Both the position numbers and the translations under genes were made by a program. The notes under the pieces were generated by a model that was not told the DNA's origin, did no database searches, and worked only from the letters and a program-made list of their open reading frames with translations. 64,000 nucleotides of DNA from Pseudonocardiaceae bacterium (GTDB lineage: Bacteria > Actinomycetota > Actinomycetes > Mycobacteriales > Pseudonocardiaceae), in contig WHSY01000008.1 of assembly GCA_009379815.1 (NCBI GenBank), positions 1-64,000 on the forward strand, given 5' to 3'. Of this stretch, positions 34,276-42,871 are shown piece by piece. Numbering within the stretch: the first letter of the stretch is position 1; every line of letters begins with the position of its first letter.

Positions 34276-35175
34276 GTGACACAGCGCAGCGAGGTGGCCT
34301 TCCCCTCCGGCGGGGTCGACTGCGCCGCCTACCTCTACCGCCCCGCGGACGCGATCGACGACGTGCCGTGCGTCGTGATGGCACACGGGTTCACCGCCAC
34401 CCGCGACGACCTGCTGCCGGCCTACGCCGAGCGGTTCGTCGACGCCGGGTGCGCCGTGCTGGTGTTCGACTACCGGCACTTCGGGGCCAGCGGCGGTCAG
34501 CCGCGCCAGCTGCTCGACGTGGGCCGGCAGCACGCCGACTACCACGCCGCGATCGGCTACGCGCGGTCGATCGACGGGGTGGACCCGAGCCGGATCGTGC
34601 TGTGGGGCTCGTCGTTCTCCGGCGGTCATGTCATCGCGGTCGCCGCGGACGACCCGCGGATCGCGGCGGTGATCTCGCAAGTTCCCTTCACCGACGGCCT
34701 GTCCACCGCCACGAAGATCCCTCCGGTCACCCTGCTGCGGCTGGCTGCCGCCGGTGTCCGGGACGCCGCGGGTGCCGCGCTGGGGCGCCCCCCTCACCTG
34801 CTGCCGGCCGTCGGGAGCCCTGGCCAGCTCGCCGCGATGACCGACCCCGAGGCCGCGCCGGGGTTCCGCGCGATCGTCGGCGCGGAGTCGTTGTGGCGCA
34901 ACGAGTTCGCGGCACGACTGATGCTCACGCTGGCCACCTACCGGCCGGGCATCCGATCGGAGCGGCTGGGGATGCCGCTGCTGGTCTGCGTCGCCGACGG
35001 TGACCGCACGACACCTCCGGAGCCTGCCGTGCGCACCGCGCAGCGCGCACCGCGCGGGGAGCTGCGCCGCTACCCGGTGGGTCACTTCGGGGTGTATGTC
35101 GGGGACACCTTCGAGCAGGTCGTCGCCGACCAGGTCGACTTCCTGGGCCGCCACGTCGTCGCCCAGCCTCGCTGA
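34276..35175 (+). CDS. Alpha/beta hydrolase (dienelactone-hydrolase/esterase-like)
   Basis: 299 residues from GTG 34276 (GAGGTCAGA before it). Oxyanion motif VVMAHGFTA; nucleophile in VLWGSSFSGGHV (G-x-S-x-G version GSSFSG); acid in VADGDRTTPP; catalytic His in VGHFGVYVG. All triad elements look intact. Such proteins hydrolyse esters or act on unknown acyl substrates; no lid-domain signature fixes a substrate. It follows the dead SRPBCC gene and precedes the PucR regulator, but is on the same strand with 121 bp to the next gene, so membership in the Mo-hydroxylase cluster is uncertain. Confidence 0.85.
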   Translation: MTQRSEVAFPSGGVDCAAYLYRPADAIDDVPCVVMAHGFTATRDDLLPAYAERFVDAGCAVLVFDYRHFGASGGQPRQLLDVGRQHADYHAAIGYARSIDGVDPSRIVLWGSSFSGGHVIAVAADDPRIAAVISQVPFTDGLSTATKIPPVTLLRLAAAGVRDAAGAALGRPPHLLPAVGSPGQLAAMTDPEAAPGFRAIVGAESLWRNEFAARLMLTLATYRPGIRSERLGMPLLVCVADGDRTTPPEPAVRTAQRAPRGELRRYPVGHFGVYVGDTFEQVVADQVDFLGRHVVAQPR

Positions 35176-35254
35176 GGCTCCGCAGCCACCGGGACCACCG
35201 GGACCACCGGCCACCCGGGACGATGACATCGGTCGCCGCTCGTGGCGCCAGGCG

Positions 35255-35260
35255 TAGATT
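35255..35260 (+). promoter_or_regulatory. Putative -10 element of the PucR regulator gene
   Basis: TAGATT fits the TANNNT -10 pattern and lies 36 bp upstream of the GTG start at 35297, which has GGAGGG as its ribosome site (about 35285-35290). No clear -35. Low confidence. Confidence 0.3.
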
Positions 35261-35296
35261 CGGTTCCCGTAGCGGCAGGCTGGCGGAGGGAGCGCG

Positions 35297-37231
35297 GTGG
35301 CACGGACGGTCTCCGCGTCGTTGCGGTCGTGGATGGCTGCGGTCAGTGAGATCTCACGCGCGGTGAACGCAGCCGAGCCGCTGGAATCCCTGCTGACCAG
35401 GGTCGCCGAACAGGCCTGCCTGCTGATCGGTTTCGAGTTCTGTGCCGTGATGCTCGTCGACGAGACGGGCGAGCGGTTGCTGGTCAAGGGCTGGCACGGC
35501 CTGTCCGCCGAGTACGTGCGGCGGATCAACACCGACCGGCCGCTGCTGGTGAACCCGCCGGCTCCCGGGCTGGACCTGCCGGCGGCACGGGCGTTCCGGG
35601 AAGGCTGCACGGTTGTGGTGCCCGACGTCGGTTCGACCGAGCAGTACGCGCAGTTGCGGGGTCTGGCACCCGACCAGGGATACCGCGCACTGCTGGCGGC
35701 TCCGCTGCGCACCGCGGACAATCCGGCCGGGGTCGTGGTCGCCTATTCGGTCATGGCTCACGAGTTCACTCGCACCGAATCGGAGCTCGTCGAGCTGCTG
35801 GCCGAGCAGGCGGCCCTGGCGATCGAGACCGCGCGGCTGCGCTCCGTCCAGCAGAGCGTGATCACCGAGCTGTCCGAGACGAACACCCAGCTGCGCCACC
35901 AGCGCGGTGTCCTGGACTGGGCCGAACAGCAGCACCACCGGCTGATGCAACTGGTGCTCGACGACGTCGGCCTCACCGGTCTTGTCGAGTCGCTGGCGGC
36001 CACACTGCAGGCCTCGATCACCGTGGAGGACGCCGACGGCCGGGTGTTGGCCAGTGGCTCGCTCGGCACCTACGTGCCGCCACCCGACCGGTCGACCAGG
36101 CGGCGGGGACCGCCACGCCGGGCGTTGGAGGCACTGCACGAGCGCTACGAGGTCGTCCACGTCCGGTTTCCCGATCCTGCTTCGCCGGGCCGGCGCCGGG
36201 GGACCGGGATGGGAGTCGACGCCTGGGTGGCCCCGGTGGTGCTCGGCGGCGACCTCGTGGGCAGGCTGTGGCTGACCGGCCCACGGGCGGCACCGGACGC
36301 CGTGCAGCGACGGGTGATCGAACGTTTCGCGCTGGTCGTCGCGCTGGAACTGCTCAAGCAGCGTCATGCCGTGGAGGTCGAAGGCCGCCTCTCCCGTGAT
36401 CTGCTGACCGACCTGATCCGCAGTGAGGGCCTGGCCGTCCACCAGGGTCTGACGCAACGCGCCTCGGCGCTCGGCCACGACCTGACGGTGCCGCACACCG
36501 TTGTCCTGCTCACGATCGACCCCGGACCGGCGACCGACCACCCGGGCACCGACGATCCGCGCCGGGCCTCCCGACTCGCGGAAGCCGTGCTCGGCGGTGT
36601 CTCGATCGGTCGGGTCCGCCCACTGGTGGGCGTCCAGGAGGGCGCGGTGGTCCTGCTCATCCCGGCGGGAGCCGACGAGGGCGGCGATCCGGCGGTGCGG
36701 CAGGTCGCCCGGCGGATCCAGCAGCAGGTGCAGCACCTGGTCGAGCCCCGGACCGTCTCCGTCGTCCTCGGTGCGACCGCCACCCGGCTGGAGGAGTACG
36801 CCACCGCCTACCGCGTCGCCCGGTGCGCGGCAGGGCTGTTGCGTGACGGCAGGCCCGGCCGGATCGTCGACGTCCGTGACCTCGGTGTGCACGGCCTGCT
36901 GCTCGAGGGCGGGCTGACCGCCGGCCTGCAGGGCTTCGCCGGTCGGCTGCTGGCGCCGATCGAGGACCACGACGCGCGGCGCAGCGCTGGTCTCGTGCGG
37001 ACGTTGCGGACCTGGCTCGACCACGAGTGCTCGACCCCCGCGACGGCGGCGACGCTGGTGGTCCACCCCAACACGGTGATCTACCGGCTCGGGCGGATCG
37101 AGAGCTTGCTTGGATGCCGGCTGCGCCAGCCCCAGACCCAGCTGCAGCTGCAGCTTGCGCTGACGGTCCGCGACATCGAGAGCAGCCTCGGCGCCGACGG
37201 AGGCGACGCCGGGCCCGCGGCGGACCGCTGA
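35297..37231 (+). CDS. GAF-domain PucR-family transcriptional regulator
   Basis: 644 residues. The N-terminal GAF domain (about 25-180; LESLLTRVAEQACLLIGFEF, LLAAPLRTADNPAGVVVAYS) is followed by a coiled helix (about 180-215), a second ligand-like region and a GGDEF-like central segment. The C-terminal PucR/CdaR helix-turn-helix reads TPATAATLVVHPNTVIYRLG. PucR regulators commonly control purine, amino-acid or aromatic catabolism genes and sense effectors through the GAF domain. It lies immediately upstream of, and in the same direction as, the Mo-hydroxylase operon; palindromes in the 150-bp gap are candidate operators. A direct regulatory link is inferred from position only. Confidence 0.9.
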   Translation: MARTVSASLRSWMAAVSEISRAVNAAEPLESLLTRVAEQACLLIGFEFCAVMLVDETGERLLVKGWHGLSAEYVRRINTDRPLLVNPPAPGLDLPAARAFREGCTVVVPDVGSTEQYAQLRGLAPDQGYRALLAAPLRTADNPAGVVVAYSVMAHEFTRTESELVELLAEQAALAIETARLRSVQQSVITELSETNTQLRHQRGVLDWAEQQHHRLMQLVLDDVGLTGLVESLAATLQASITVEDADGRVLASGSLGTYVPPPDRSTRRRGPPRRALEALHERYEVVHVRFPDPASPGRRRGTGMGVDAWVAPVVLGGDLVGRLWLTGPRAAPDAVQRRVIERFALVVALELLKQRHAVEVEGRLSRDLLTDLIRSEGLAVHQGLTQRASALGHDLTVPHTVVLLTIDPGPATDHPGTDDPRRASRLAEAVLGGVSIGRVRPLVGVQEGAVVLLIPAGADEGGDPAVRQVARRIQQQVQHLVEPRTVSVVLGATATRLEEYATAYRVARCAAGLLRDGRPGRIVDVRDLGVHGLLLEGGLTAGLQGFAGRLLAPIEDHDARRSAGLVRTLRTWLDHECSTPATAATLVVHPNTVIYRLGRIESLLGCRLRQPQTQLQLQLALTVRDIESSLGADGGDAGPAADR

Positions 37232-37250
37232 CCGGCCGGGAGGGCGGAGC

Positions 37251-37281
37251 CGGATCGCGATCCGATTGTGTGCGACACCAA
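37251..37281. promoter_or_regulatory. Candidate operator palindromes before the Mo-hydroxylase operon
   Basis: CGGATCGCGATCCG (37251-37264) is a perfect 14-bp palindrome, and TTGTGTGCGACACCAA (37266-37281) is an imperfect inverted repeat starting two bases later. Both lie in the gap between the PucR gene and the leader ORF. Site for PucR or another regulator; untested. Confidence 0.45.
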
Positions 37282-37297
37282 GGAGGAGCTCGACTTC

Positions 37298-37384
37298 ATG
37301 GCACCCGCCACATGGTCCTCGGTCCGCCTCGGCGGAAGGCTGGGTGCACGACACACGGCCCCAGCGCAGGGAGGCCCGCTGTGA
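37298..37384 (+). CDS. 28-codon leader ORF coupled to the FAD subunit
   Basis: ATG 37298 follows an exceptionally strong site AAGGAGGAG at 9 nt. It opens a 28-codon frame that begins MAPATWSSVRLGG and stops at TGA 37382-37384, overlapping the GTG start of the FAD subunit (GTGA). This arrangement looks like a translated leader that couples ribosomes into the hydroxylase operon. It could also be chance; the only evidence is the ribosome site and the exact overlap. No peptide family is recognised. Confidence 0.4.
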   Translation: MAPATWSSVRLGGRLGARHTAPAQGGPL

Positions 37385-38253
37385 AACCCCCGCCCTTCTA
37401 CTACGCGGCCCCGGCCACGGTGTCCGAGGCATTGAGCTTGCTGTCCGAGCACCGGGAATCCGAGCCCCGAGTGCTGGCGGGCGGCCAGAGCCTCGTCCCG
37501 CTGATGAACTTCCGCCTCGCACACCCGACCCACGTCATCGACCTCAACAAGGTCACCGAGCTGAGCTTCCTCCGGAGCGACGACGGCCGCCTGACGATCG
37601 GCGCGATGACCCGTCAGGCGGTCCTGGAGCGCTCGGCGGAGGTGCGCCTCGGCGCGCCGCTGCTCGCCGAGGCGGCCGGCATGATCGCCCATGAGCCGAT
37701 CCGGCACCGTGGCACGGTGGGCGGCAGCATCGCGCACGCCGACCCGGCCGCCGAGCTGCCCGCCGTGGCGTTGGCCATGGATGCCGAGCTGGTCGCCGCC
37801 AGCGGTCGCGGCGAGCGGGTGATCCCGGCGACGGAGTTCTTCCTCGGCCCGTTCACCACCGCGCTCGAACCCGACGAGGTGCTGACCGAGGTCCGGCTGC
37901 CGGCGGCGCCGGGCACCGGGTACGCCTTCGTCGAGTTCTCGCGCACCCACGGCAACTTCGCGCTGGTGGGGGTCGCCGCGCTGCTGGAACTCGATGGCGA
38001 CCGCATCGGCCGGGCGGCGCTGGCACTGTGCGGTGCCGGACCGTGTGCCCTCCGCGTCACCGAGGCGGAGCGGCTGCTCGCCGGCGCCAGCCCGGACGGC
38101 GACGCGATCGGTGAGGCCGCCGAGGTCGCGGCAGCCGGACTCACCCCGTCGTCGGACGCCCACGCGAGTGGTGAGTTCAAGCTGAGACTGACCCGTATCT
38201 ACGTGCAGCGCGCACTCGAGACCGCGCTCGCCCGGGCGCAGGACAGGAGATGA
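37381..38253 (+). CDS. Molybdenum hydroxylase FAD-binding subunit (CoxM/CutM-like)
   Basis: 290 residues from GTG 37381, with GGGAGG about 6 nt upstream and a 4-bp overlap with the leader ORF. The FAD_binding_5 motif AGGQSLVPLMNFRL and the second FAD motif TVGGSIAHADPAAELP are clear, and the C-terminal CO-dehydrogenase flavoprotein domain follows. It passes electrons from the 2Fe-2S subunit to the final acceptor. First structural gene of a three-subunit xanthine-oxidase-family enzyme; its stop overlaps the next start (ATGA). Confidence 0.95.
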   Translation: MKPPPFYYAAPATVSEALSLLSEHRESEPRVLAGGQSLVPLMNFRLAHPTHVIDLNKVTELSFLRSDDGRLTIGAMTRQAVLERSAEVRLGAPLLAEAAGMIAHEPIRHRGTVGGSIAHADPAAELPAVALAMDAELVAASGRGERVIPATEFFLGPFTTALEPDEVLTEVRLPAAPGTGYAFVEFSRTHGNFALVGVAALLELDGDRIGRAALALCGAGPCALRVTEAERLLAGASPDGDAIGEAAEVAAAGLTPSSDAHASGEFKLRLTRIYVQRALETALARAQDRR

Positions 38254-38813
38254 CGGCGATGCCCGAGACACCGATGTCACCGACACCGATGAGCCAGCGG
38301 CACCGGATCACCGTGACCGTCAACGGGCAGTCTCACGAGCGCGAGGTCGAGTCGCGGCGGCTGCTGGTCGACTTCCTGCGCGACGACCTGCACCTCAAGG
38401 GCGCCCACATCGGCTGCGAGCACGGCGTGTGCGGGACCTGCACGGTGTTGTGCAACGGCGAGAGCATCCGCTCGTGTATCACCTTCGCCGTGCAGGCCGA
38501 CGGGGCGGAGATCACGACGGTGGAAGCCCTCGCCTCCGGCGCCGTCCTGCATCCGCTGCAGGAGGCGTTCTGGGAGAAGCAGGGTCTGCAGTGCGGTTTC
38601 TGCACGCCCGGCATGCTGCTGCGTGCCTACGAGATGTTGCAGCGCGACCCGGACCCCGACGCGGCAACGGTTCGTGAGGGGATCGCGAGCAACCTGTGCC
38701 GGTGTACCGGCTACCAGTTCATCGTCGATGCCGTGCTCGACGGCGCCGAGCGGATGCGGGCGGGCGCCTCCGCTGCGGCGGCGTCCGGATCCGCTGAGAC
38801 CGTCGACTCCTGA
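38250..38813 (+). CDS. Molybdenum hydroxylase 2Fe-2S subunit (CoxS-like)
   Basis: 187 residues. The plant-type N-terminal 2Fe-2S site is GCEHGVCGTCTVLC; the second site, CGFCTPGML and NLCRCTGYQ, belongs to the helical 2Fe-2S domain. All eight cysteines are present. Possible starts at Met1, 4, 9 or 14; the first overlaps the FAD-subunit stop. The short Ala/Ser-rich tail is disposable. It relays electrons between the Mo and FAD subunits. Confidence 0.96.
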   Translation: MTAMPETPMSPTPMSQRHRITVTVNGQSHEREVESRRLLVDFLRDDLHLKGAHIGCEHGVCGTCTVLCNGESIRSCITFAVQADGAEITTVEALASGAVLHPLQEAFWEKQGLQCGFCTPGMLLRAYEMLQRDPDPDAATVREGIASNLCRCTGYQFIVDAVLDGAERMRAGASAAAASGSAETVDS

Positions 38814-38825
38814 GGAGGTCGCGCC

Positions 38826-41267
38826 ATGTCGGTGACCGAGACCCCGAAGGTGGCCTCGCCGGAGCGTAAGTGGGTGGGCAAGTCGGTCCGCCGGGTCGAG
38901 GATCCGAAGTTCCTGCGTGGCCGCGGCGGCTACGTCGGCGACTTCACCCTGCCCGGCATGCTGCACGTCGCGGTGCTGCGAAGCCCGCACGCGCACGCCC
39001 GGATCGTCAGCATCGACGTCGGACAGGCTCGCAGCCTGCGGGGCGTGGCAGCCGTGCTGACCGGTGCCGACGCCGCGCAGCTGTGCGACCCGATGCCCGA
39101 CTTCGGTCCCGATCCGGCCAGCCACACCTGGCGCTGCCTGGCGCACGAGAAGGTCCGCTATGTCGGGGAGGGCGTGGCGGTGGTGGTCGCCGAGAGCCGC
39201 TACGTCGCAGAGGACGCCGTCGAGCTGATCGACGTGGAGTACGAGCCGCTGCCGGTGCTCGTCGACCCGGCGGAGGCGCTCGTGCCCGGCGCACCGCTGG
39301 TACACGAGCCGCTCGGATCCAACGTCGCCTACGACCGGACGTTCGACTTCGGCGAGGTGGAACGCGACTTCGCCGAGGCCGATCTCGTGGTCCGCGACCG
39401 GCTGCGGTGGCGACGGTCGGGTGGGCAGCCGCTGGAGACCGTGGGCTCGGTGGCCGACTACGACCCGGCGAGCGGGATGATGACGGTGCACACCAACTCG
39501 GTGAGCTTCACCAGCTACCTGTTCATGGTCGCCGGAACCCTCAAGATCCCGGCCAACAAGCTCGACATCAACCCGCTTCCCGCGGGCGGTAGCTTCGGGT
39601 CGAAACTGTTCGCCACGAAGCCGACCGTCATCGCCGGGATGTGCTCGAAGGTGACCGGCCGACCGGTCAGCTACATCGAGGACCGGGTCGACAACATCAG
39701 CAACTGCGACCACCACGGTTCCGACCGCCTCTACGACGTCGAGCTCGCCGTGATGCGGGACGGAACGCTGCGCGGAATCAAGATCGACACAATCGACGAC
39801 TACGGCGCCTACATCCAGTTCGGCGTGGGCCACCACGGCAACGCGCTGGCCCAGGTCGTGGGGCCGTACCGGATCGGCAGCGTGCAGTACCGGGTGCGGG
39901 CGGTACTCACCAACAAGAACCAGCAGGGCGCCTACCGTGGGTTCGGCTCCGAGGTCAACAACTGGATGCTCGAGTGCGTGGTCGACAAGGCTGCCCGGGA
40001 GATCGGCATGGACCCGGTCGAGCTGCGGCGCAAGAACTTCATCCAGCCCGACCAGTTCCCCTACTTCATCCCGACCGGCAACGTCTACGACAGCGGGGAC
40101 TACGACGCGGTACTGGACAAGGCATTGGAGCTCGGCGAGTACCGGCACTGGCGCTCGGAGCAGCAGCGGCTGGCGGCACAGGGCCGTCACATCGGCATCG
40201 GGCTCATCACCTGCCAGGAGCGCAGCGTGTTCAGCGCGACCGAGTTCTGGTTCTGGTTCGACGAGCCGGGCGCACCGGTCACCAGTATGCCCGAGAGCGT
40301 GACGCTCAAGATCGACGCCACCGGCGGCGTGACCGCCACCCTGTACTCCTGTGCCTTCTGGGGCAACAGCCCGGAGACGATGGTGGCGCAGCTGGCCGCC
40401 GAGGAGTTCGACGTCGACCCGCACGACGTGACCGTGGCCTACCAGGGCACCAACCAGGGTCTGCCCGCTACGGGTCCGGGCGGCAGCCGCACGACGGTGA
40501 TGCTCGCGGGTGCGGTCAAGGGCGCCTCCGGCAAGATCAAGGACAAGGCACGGCAGGCAGCCGCCCACATGCTGGAGATCTCGCCCGACGATCTGGAGTG
40601 GGTCGGCGGCGGCTACCAGGTCAAGGGGCTGCCCGATCGCCGCAAGAGCCTGGCCGAGATCGCCGTCGCGCTGCACCTGTTCAAGCACGGCTTCCCCGAC
40701 GAGGTCGAGAGCGGCCTGGAGGAGAGCAAGGTCTACGACCACCCGTACACCACGATGCCCTCCGACGACCGCAGCGACCTCGGTGTCTTCTACCCGTTCA
40801 TGGGCCACGCCTGCCACGTGGCGGTCGTCGAGGTGGATGTGCAGACCGGCCAGGTGACGTTCCCGCACTACGCCGCGGTGCACGACTGCGGGACGCTGGT
40901 CAACCCACGGTCGCTGGCCGGTCACATCGTCGGCGGCACCGCACAGGGCATCGGTACCGCGCTGTACGAGGAGCTCGTCTACGACGCCGAGGGGCAGCTG
41001 GTGACCAGCAGCTTCATGGACTACCTCATGCCGTCCGCGATGGAGGTACCCGAGATCGCCATCGGGCATCACGAGACGCCGTCGCCGTACACCTCGCACG
41101 GCATCAAGGGTGGCGGCGAGGGGGGCCGGATGATGGCGCCCGCCGCGATCAACGTCGCGGTCAACGACGCCCTCGCCCCGCTCGGCGCGCGGATCACGAC
41201 GCTGCCGATGACGCCGGAGCGGATCCTGGCCGCGATCGACGCGGCGAATGCCCGCCCGGCGGGGTGA
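38826..41267 (+). CDS. Molybdenum hydroxylase large (Mo-cofactor) subunit
   Basis: 813 residues from ATG 38826 with GAGGAGG upstream. It has the Ald_Xan_dh_C domain (about 20-150, GRGGYVGDFTLPGMLHVAVL) and the Mo-pterin-binding domain with PAGGSFGSK, QGAYRGFGSEVNNW and GGGEGGRMMAP, where the Glu near the C terminus is the catalytic base of the family. It lacks the CO-dehydrogenase AYXCSFR loop, so it is not CoxL. Substrate unknown: such enzymes hydroxylate N-heterocycles, aldehydes or other polarised carbons. The operon order FAD, FeS, Mo is classical. Confidence 0.94.
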   Translation: MSVTETPKVASPERKWVGKSVRRVEDPKFLRGRGGYVGDFTLPGMLHVAVLRSPHAHARIVSIDVGQARSLRGVAAVLTGADAAQLCDPMPDFGPDPASHTWRCLAHEKVRYVGEGVAVVVAESRYVAEDAVELIDVEYEPLPVLVDPAEALVPGAPLVHEPLGSNVAYDRTFDFGEVERDFAEADLVVRDRLRWRRSGGQPLETVGSVADYDPASGMMTVHTNSVSFTSYLFMVAGTLKIPANKLDINPLPAGGSFGSKLFATKPTVIAGMCSKVTGRPVSYIEDRVDNISNCDHHGSDRLYDVELAVMRDGTLRGIKIDTIDDYGAYIQFGVGHHGNALAQVVGPYRIGSVQYRVRAVLTNKNQQGAYRGFGSEVNNWMLECVVDKAAREIGMDPVELRRKNFIQPDQFPYFIPTGNVYDSGDYDAVLDKALELGEYRHWRSEQQRLAAQGRHIGIGLITCQERSVFSATEFWFWFDEPGAPVTSMPESVTLKIDATGGVTATLYSCAFWGNSPETMVAQLAAEEFDVDPHDVTVAYQGTNQGLPATGPGGSRTTVMLAGAVKGASGKIKDKARQAAAHMLEISPDDLEWVGGGYQVKGLPDRRKSLAEIAVALHLFKHGFPDEVESGLEESKVYDHPYTTMPSDDRSDLGVFYPFMGHACHVAVVEVDVQTGQVTFPHYAAVHDCGTLVNPRSLAGHIVGGTAQGIGTALYEELVYDAEGQLVTSSFMDYLMPSAMEVPEIAIGHHETPSPYTSHGIKGGGEGGRMMAPAAINVAVNDALAPLGARITTLPMTPERILAAIDAANARPAG

Positions 41268-41269
41268 CG

Positions 41270-42070
41270 ATGGCGGGCGGGGCGCAGACCGGCCGGCTGG
41301 CAGGCCAGGTCGTCGTGGTGACCGGGGCGAATCGTGGCATCGGTGCGGCGATCGCCGTCGGGATGGCGGCCGAGGGCGCGGCCGTCGTGCTGTCCGCCCG
41401 ATCGGCGCAGACCCTGGCGGAGACCGCGGCGGAGGTCGAGCGTTGCGGGGTGGCGTACCTGACCGCACCCTGCGACGTGACCGACGAGGCGTCGGTGCAG
41501 CGCATGGGGTCGCAGGTGCTCGACCACTTCGGTCGGGTCGACGTGGTCGTGGCCAACGCCGGGATCGCCGGGCCCACCAAGCCGATGCACGAGATGGAGC
41601 TCGCCGAATGGCGGGAGTGCCTGGTCACCGACGTCGACGGGGTCTTTTTGACCTTCCGCCGGTTCGTGCCGACCATGATCGAGCAGGGCTCGGGCAGCCT
41701 GGTGGCGATCTCCTCGATGACCGGGAAGCGGCCGCTGGCCGGCCGCACGCCCTACGCCGCGGCGAAGATGGGCGTGATCGGGCTGGTCCGCACGCTGGCG
41801 CTCGAGCTCGGCCCGAGCGGCATCCGGTGCAACGCCATGTGCCCGGGCGCGGTGGCCGGGCCCCGGATCGAGGACGTGATCCGCCGGCAGGCGCAGGCGA
41901 AGGGGATCGCCGAGGACGACGCCAGGCGGGCCCTGACCGACGCGTCGCCGCTGCAACGGATGGTCGACGCGCGGGAGGTCGCCGACGCCTGCGTCTTCCT
42001 GGCGGCACCGCAGTCGTCGTCGATCACGGGCGAGGATCTGAACGTGTGCGCCGGTGTCGTGATGTATTGA
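41270..42070 (+). CDS. Short-chain dehydrogenase/reductase
   Basis: 266 residues, starting 2 bp after the Mo-subunit stop. NAD(P)-binding TGANRGIGAAIA, NAG (VVANAGIAG) and the catalytic Ser-Tyr-Lys (ISSMTG, YAAAKMGVIG) are intact. It should oxidise an alcohol or reduce a ketone formed by, or feeding, the Mo hydroxylase. Its stop TGA overlaps an 11-codon ORF (42070-42105) that itself runs into the next start, so the genes appear coupled. Substrate not predictable from sequence. Confidence 0.92.
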   Translation: MAGGAQTGRLAGQVVVVTGANRGIGAAIAVGMAAEGAAVVLSARSAQTLAETAAEVERCGVAYLTAPCDVTDEASVQRMGSQVLDHFGRVDVVVANAGIAGPTKPMHEMELAEWRECLVTDVDGVFLTFRRFVPTMIEQGSGSLVAISSMTGKRPLAGRTPYAAAKMGVIGLVRTLALELGPSGIRCNAMCPGAVAGPRIEDVIRRQAQAKGIAEDDARRALTDASPLQRMVDAREVADACVFLAAPQSSSITGEDLNVCAGVVMY

Positions 42071-42101
42071 TGACTGTCCAGCCGGAGCGCGGAGCGACGA
42101 C

Positions 42102-42788
42102 ATGACGATGATCGATCTTTCGCAGGACATCTACCAGGGGATGAAGGTCTACCCCGGCCACCTGAAGACGGTCGTGTTCGAGCACGCCACTCACGAGGAA
42201 ACCGCCCCCCGGTTCGAGGGCGGCTTCTCGTTCCAGACCACCGGCTTCATCCTCAACGACAACGGCCCGACCCACGTCGACTCGTTCTCCCACCTCGATC
42301 CCGACCCCGGCGCGCAGACGATCGACCAGATGTCGCTGGACCTGTTCTACGGTAACGCGGTCTGCCTGGACGTCACGGGCTTCCCGGGGAGGACGGACAT
42401 CACCGCCGAGCATCTCGACGAGGTGGAGGCGGCCGCACCGGTCAGCGTGAACCCGGGCGACATCGTGTTGTTCCACACCGCGACCTGGAACCGCTACCGG
42501 GGGCAGAGCCGCTATCTCACCGACTTCCCGGGCCTCGGCGAGTCCGGCAGTGAATGGATCCGGCGTAAGGGGGTGAAGACGTTCGGCGTCGACAGTCCCA
42601 CCCCGGACAACCCGGCGAGCCGCTCCTACCCGTGTCACATGATGTGTCGTGCCGCCCACATCACCCATTACGAGAACCTGGCCAACCTGGATCAGGTGGT
42701 CGACCAACGCTTCCTGTTCGTCGGGTTCCCGCTCAAGCTGCAGGGATCGCACGGTGGCCCCACCCGCGCGGTAGCGATCATCGAGTAG
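42102..42788 (+). CDS. Cyclase-family (kynurenine formamidase-like) metal-dependent hydrolase
   Basis: 228 residues. The cyclase signature GPTHVDSFSHLDP (H-x-D-x-F-x-H) provides the metal ligands; FHTATWNRY and GVDSPTPDNPASRSYPCH are typical of this family. Members hydrolyse cyclic or N-formyl amides, such as N-formylkynurenine or cyclic imides. In this cluster it could open or hydrolyse the product of the Mo hydroxylase and SDR; this is inference. The ATG overlaps the preceding mini-ORF stop. Confidence 0.88.
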   Translation: MTMIDLSQDIYQGMKVYPGHLKTVVFEHATHEETAPRFEGGFSFQTTGFILNDNGPTHVDSFSHLDPDPGAQTIDQMSLDLFYGNAVCLDVTGFPGRTDITAEHLDEVEAAAPVSVNPGDIVLFHTATWNRYRGQSRYLTDFPGLGESGSEWIRRKGVKTFGVDSPTPDNPASRSYPCHMMCRAAHITHYENLANLDQVVDQRFLFVGFPLKLQGSHGGPTRAVAIIE

Positions 42789-42871
42789 GTGACCACCGCG
42801 GGGGTGCTGCCTCCTCGTCGGCGAGGCCCGCCGAGCGGCGGGCGCAGCAGCGCGGGTGAAGATGGTCGACC

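Noticed and set aside
38826-41267. Aerobic CO dehydrogenase large subunit
   Set aside because: The CoxL active-site loop AYXCSFR is absent; the corresponding segment reads QGAYRGFG, as in general xanthine-oxidase-family enzymes.
38277-41468. A 1063-residue open frame on the minus strand opposite the molybdenum hydroxylase
   Set aside because: Arg/His/Ala-rich translation without domain sense; it is the antisense shadow of the genuine FeS/Mo subunits, which have intact motifs. High GC content makes such long antisense frames common.
42070-42105. An 11-codon ORF linking the SDR stop to the cyclase start (TGATG and ATGA overlaps)
   Set aside because: Start and stop overlaps could be accidental in GC-rich coding text and no ribosome site precedes it; mentioned only as possible coupling.
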